From Owenia fusiformis (Eukaryota > Annelida > Polychaeta > Sabellida > Oweniidae): DNA of 64,000 nucleotides. Position numbers and translations under genes: made by a program. The stretch's first letter is position 1, and every line of letters begins with the position of its first letter. The stretch is from NCBI GenBank assembly GCA_903813345.2, contig CAIIXF020000012.1, positions 21,586,184 to 21,650,183 of the forward strand, written 5' to 3'. Positions 62,536 to 64,000 of the stretch are shown here, piece by piece. A model generated the notes under the pieces. It had not been told where the DNA came from, made no database searches, and worked only from the letters and a program-made list of their open reading frames with translations.

Positions 62536-64000
62536 TATACAATGTATCTAGAATGGTATCTTACACTTTTTTCTAAATGTTGATACCAAAAAACGTATCT
62601 TTGGTTTATCAACACATACTGCTCATAATATAACAAGTATACAGATTGTAACATAGATAAGAGAATTGTGGAAAATTACAATCCCTTTGATCAAATTATT
62701 AAGATTTAATCTCCAGCTGAGGTGCAATCAAAATGTTGATACACATAATTAGCAGTCAGAAAGATGCTCTTACCACTGTAGTTTTCAATGTTCCCTTTGT
62801 TGTAACATCTTATTTCAAAAGAATGGATATTGATGGTTGTATGGAAGTATTCATATCAAACATTCACATTATAGTTTACACTGGAATTCCCTCAATAAAT
62901 GCAACATATATACCATTTAAGATTTCATATTGGACTTTCCGCATAATGATAAAATGTTGACGATATAGTTTTCGATAAAACCCCAGGGCCGTAGCCATCT
63001 TTCAGTTGGGGGGGAGGGGTGATGCAATAACCAAAATATTTTAGGTTTTCAGTCAGTGCGATCGTGACATAAATGAGGCAAAAAATATTTGTTTTGAATT
63101 TTTACAAAAATGATGCAACTTCCTTCAAACCTGAGCTAGAAGCTTCAAACAAAAAATCATTTTAATGCACTTTTCTTCCTCTACCTTATGGTTGTATTTT
63201 ATTGGTTGTAGGAGGCGGTGCGAACCCATCGCTCCCCCTTGTTACGCTTATAAACCCAATAACGTATTCCCAAGGAATCGACTTTATTAATTTATATGTG
63301 AAAAATGAGCTTGCACGTACAAATTGCATCGTATGCAAACCTTCCTCTGACCGACCCGGTCATGTTTATGTCTTTTGAATGATGTCTACCCCTTGATGCA
63401 TGCATCCTTCAATAAGTGGTGTTAAGAATATTGGTGTAGGCGCTGGTGAAGGGAAATGTCATAACAATTTTACGTATATTGCGATATATATGTAGCCGTG
63501 TCCCCTTTGTCTTTACGGGCCGTTGTCTTTATCCTTCCAAATGCAAATGGCAGATAAGAGGGGTTCTTAGTGATTGATCTGATGCTTTATAAGGCACTTA
63601 CAAGATACAGTTTTAAATATTGATATTGTGTAAAGTTTGTTTTAACACATAGGCGTAACCAGAGAGGGGGGGGGGGTGCGATTGGTGAATGATCGCATCC
63701 CCCCTCCCCCCGCTTAACCAATAAAGAAGGAAGAAGAAGGGAGCTTTGAATGGCTTTCATTTGCTAGTTCAGTTTCGAAGGAATTTGCATAAATTTTTGT
63801 AAAAATCAAGATAAATCTTAATTTTTGGCTTGTTTATGCCACAATCGCATCCCCCGACTGAAAACCGATTTTTGACGATCGCACCACCCTGTGCCAATCT
63901 GAACACCTTTGGCTGGTCCAAGAGGGGTTTTAATTAGACAGGTTTTACTGTAAAAGTCATTTCATCTTTTATTTGATGTTAGCTGTGACGCATTTCTAAG
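62536..64000. other. AT-rich flank with G/C-run repeats
   Basis: No gene is supported. Near 62987 'cagggccgtagccatc' resembles the 'caggggcgtagcca' transposon end seen at 48306 and 50564. 63055 'gttttcagtcagtgcgatcg' is partly inverted at 63855-63885 ('gactgaaaacc...cgatcgcacc'), so a degenerate element may span 62987-63890. Confidence 0.4.

Noticed and set aside
1-64000. CRISPR arrays, operons or prokaryotic features
   Set aside because: The spliced genes, animal transposons and base composition show a eukaryotic nuclear genome; the tandem arrays have no spacer structure.

Overview
The window is AT-rich nuclear DNA from an animal, most likely a marine invertebrate. It has spliced genes with GT..AG introns, many small inverted-repeat elements flanked by TA, mariner-like, hAT-like and LINE relics, and palindromic repeats of a kind common in marine invertebrates. 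Nothing in the sequence fixes the species.

One gene dominates. A complete STK36 (Fused-family serine/threonine kinase) lies on the minus strand from 58749 to 13329. I reconstructed 32 coding exons by joining splice sites. All phases agree, the spliced CDS is 3969 nt (1322 codons plus stop), and the product aligns end to end with vertebrate STK36 (about 1315 aa). The kinase domain is encoded by exons 1-6, a variable linker by exons 7-9, and a long helical ARM/HEAT-like region by exons 10-32. Its introns hold most of the repeats in the window.

Region by region: 1-3745 is a 2-kb tandem duplication with small plus-strand exon-like segments of unknown identity. 3746-8088 is AT-rich with two small DNA elements. 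8357-10727 (minus) is a three-exon gene for an uncharacterised 209-aa protein, bracketed by a 102-bp inverted repeat that looks perfect. 11327-13328 is the STK36 3' flank. 13329-58749 is STK36. 58750-64000 is the upstream flank, with two TA-flanked DNA elements, one of them mariner-like.

The most unusual structures are inside STK36. Exon 11 is followed by eight extra 75-bp units, each carrying a 51-nt in-frame copy of the exon end with its own branch-site-like motif, acceptor and donor. Intron 20 starts directly in a 19-bp satellite that is split into two arrays, with an exon-like segment between them. Two apparently identical 639-bp hAT-like elements flank kinase exon 5. Intron 16 carries a 4-kb element with 229-bp terminal inverted repeats.
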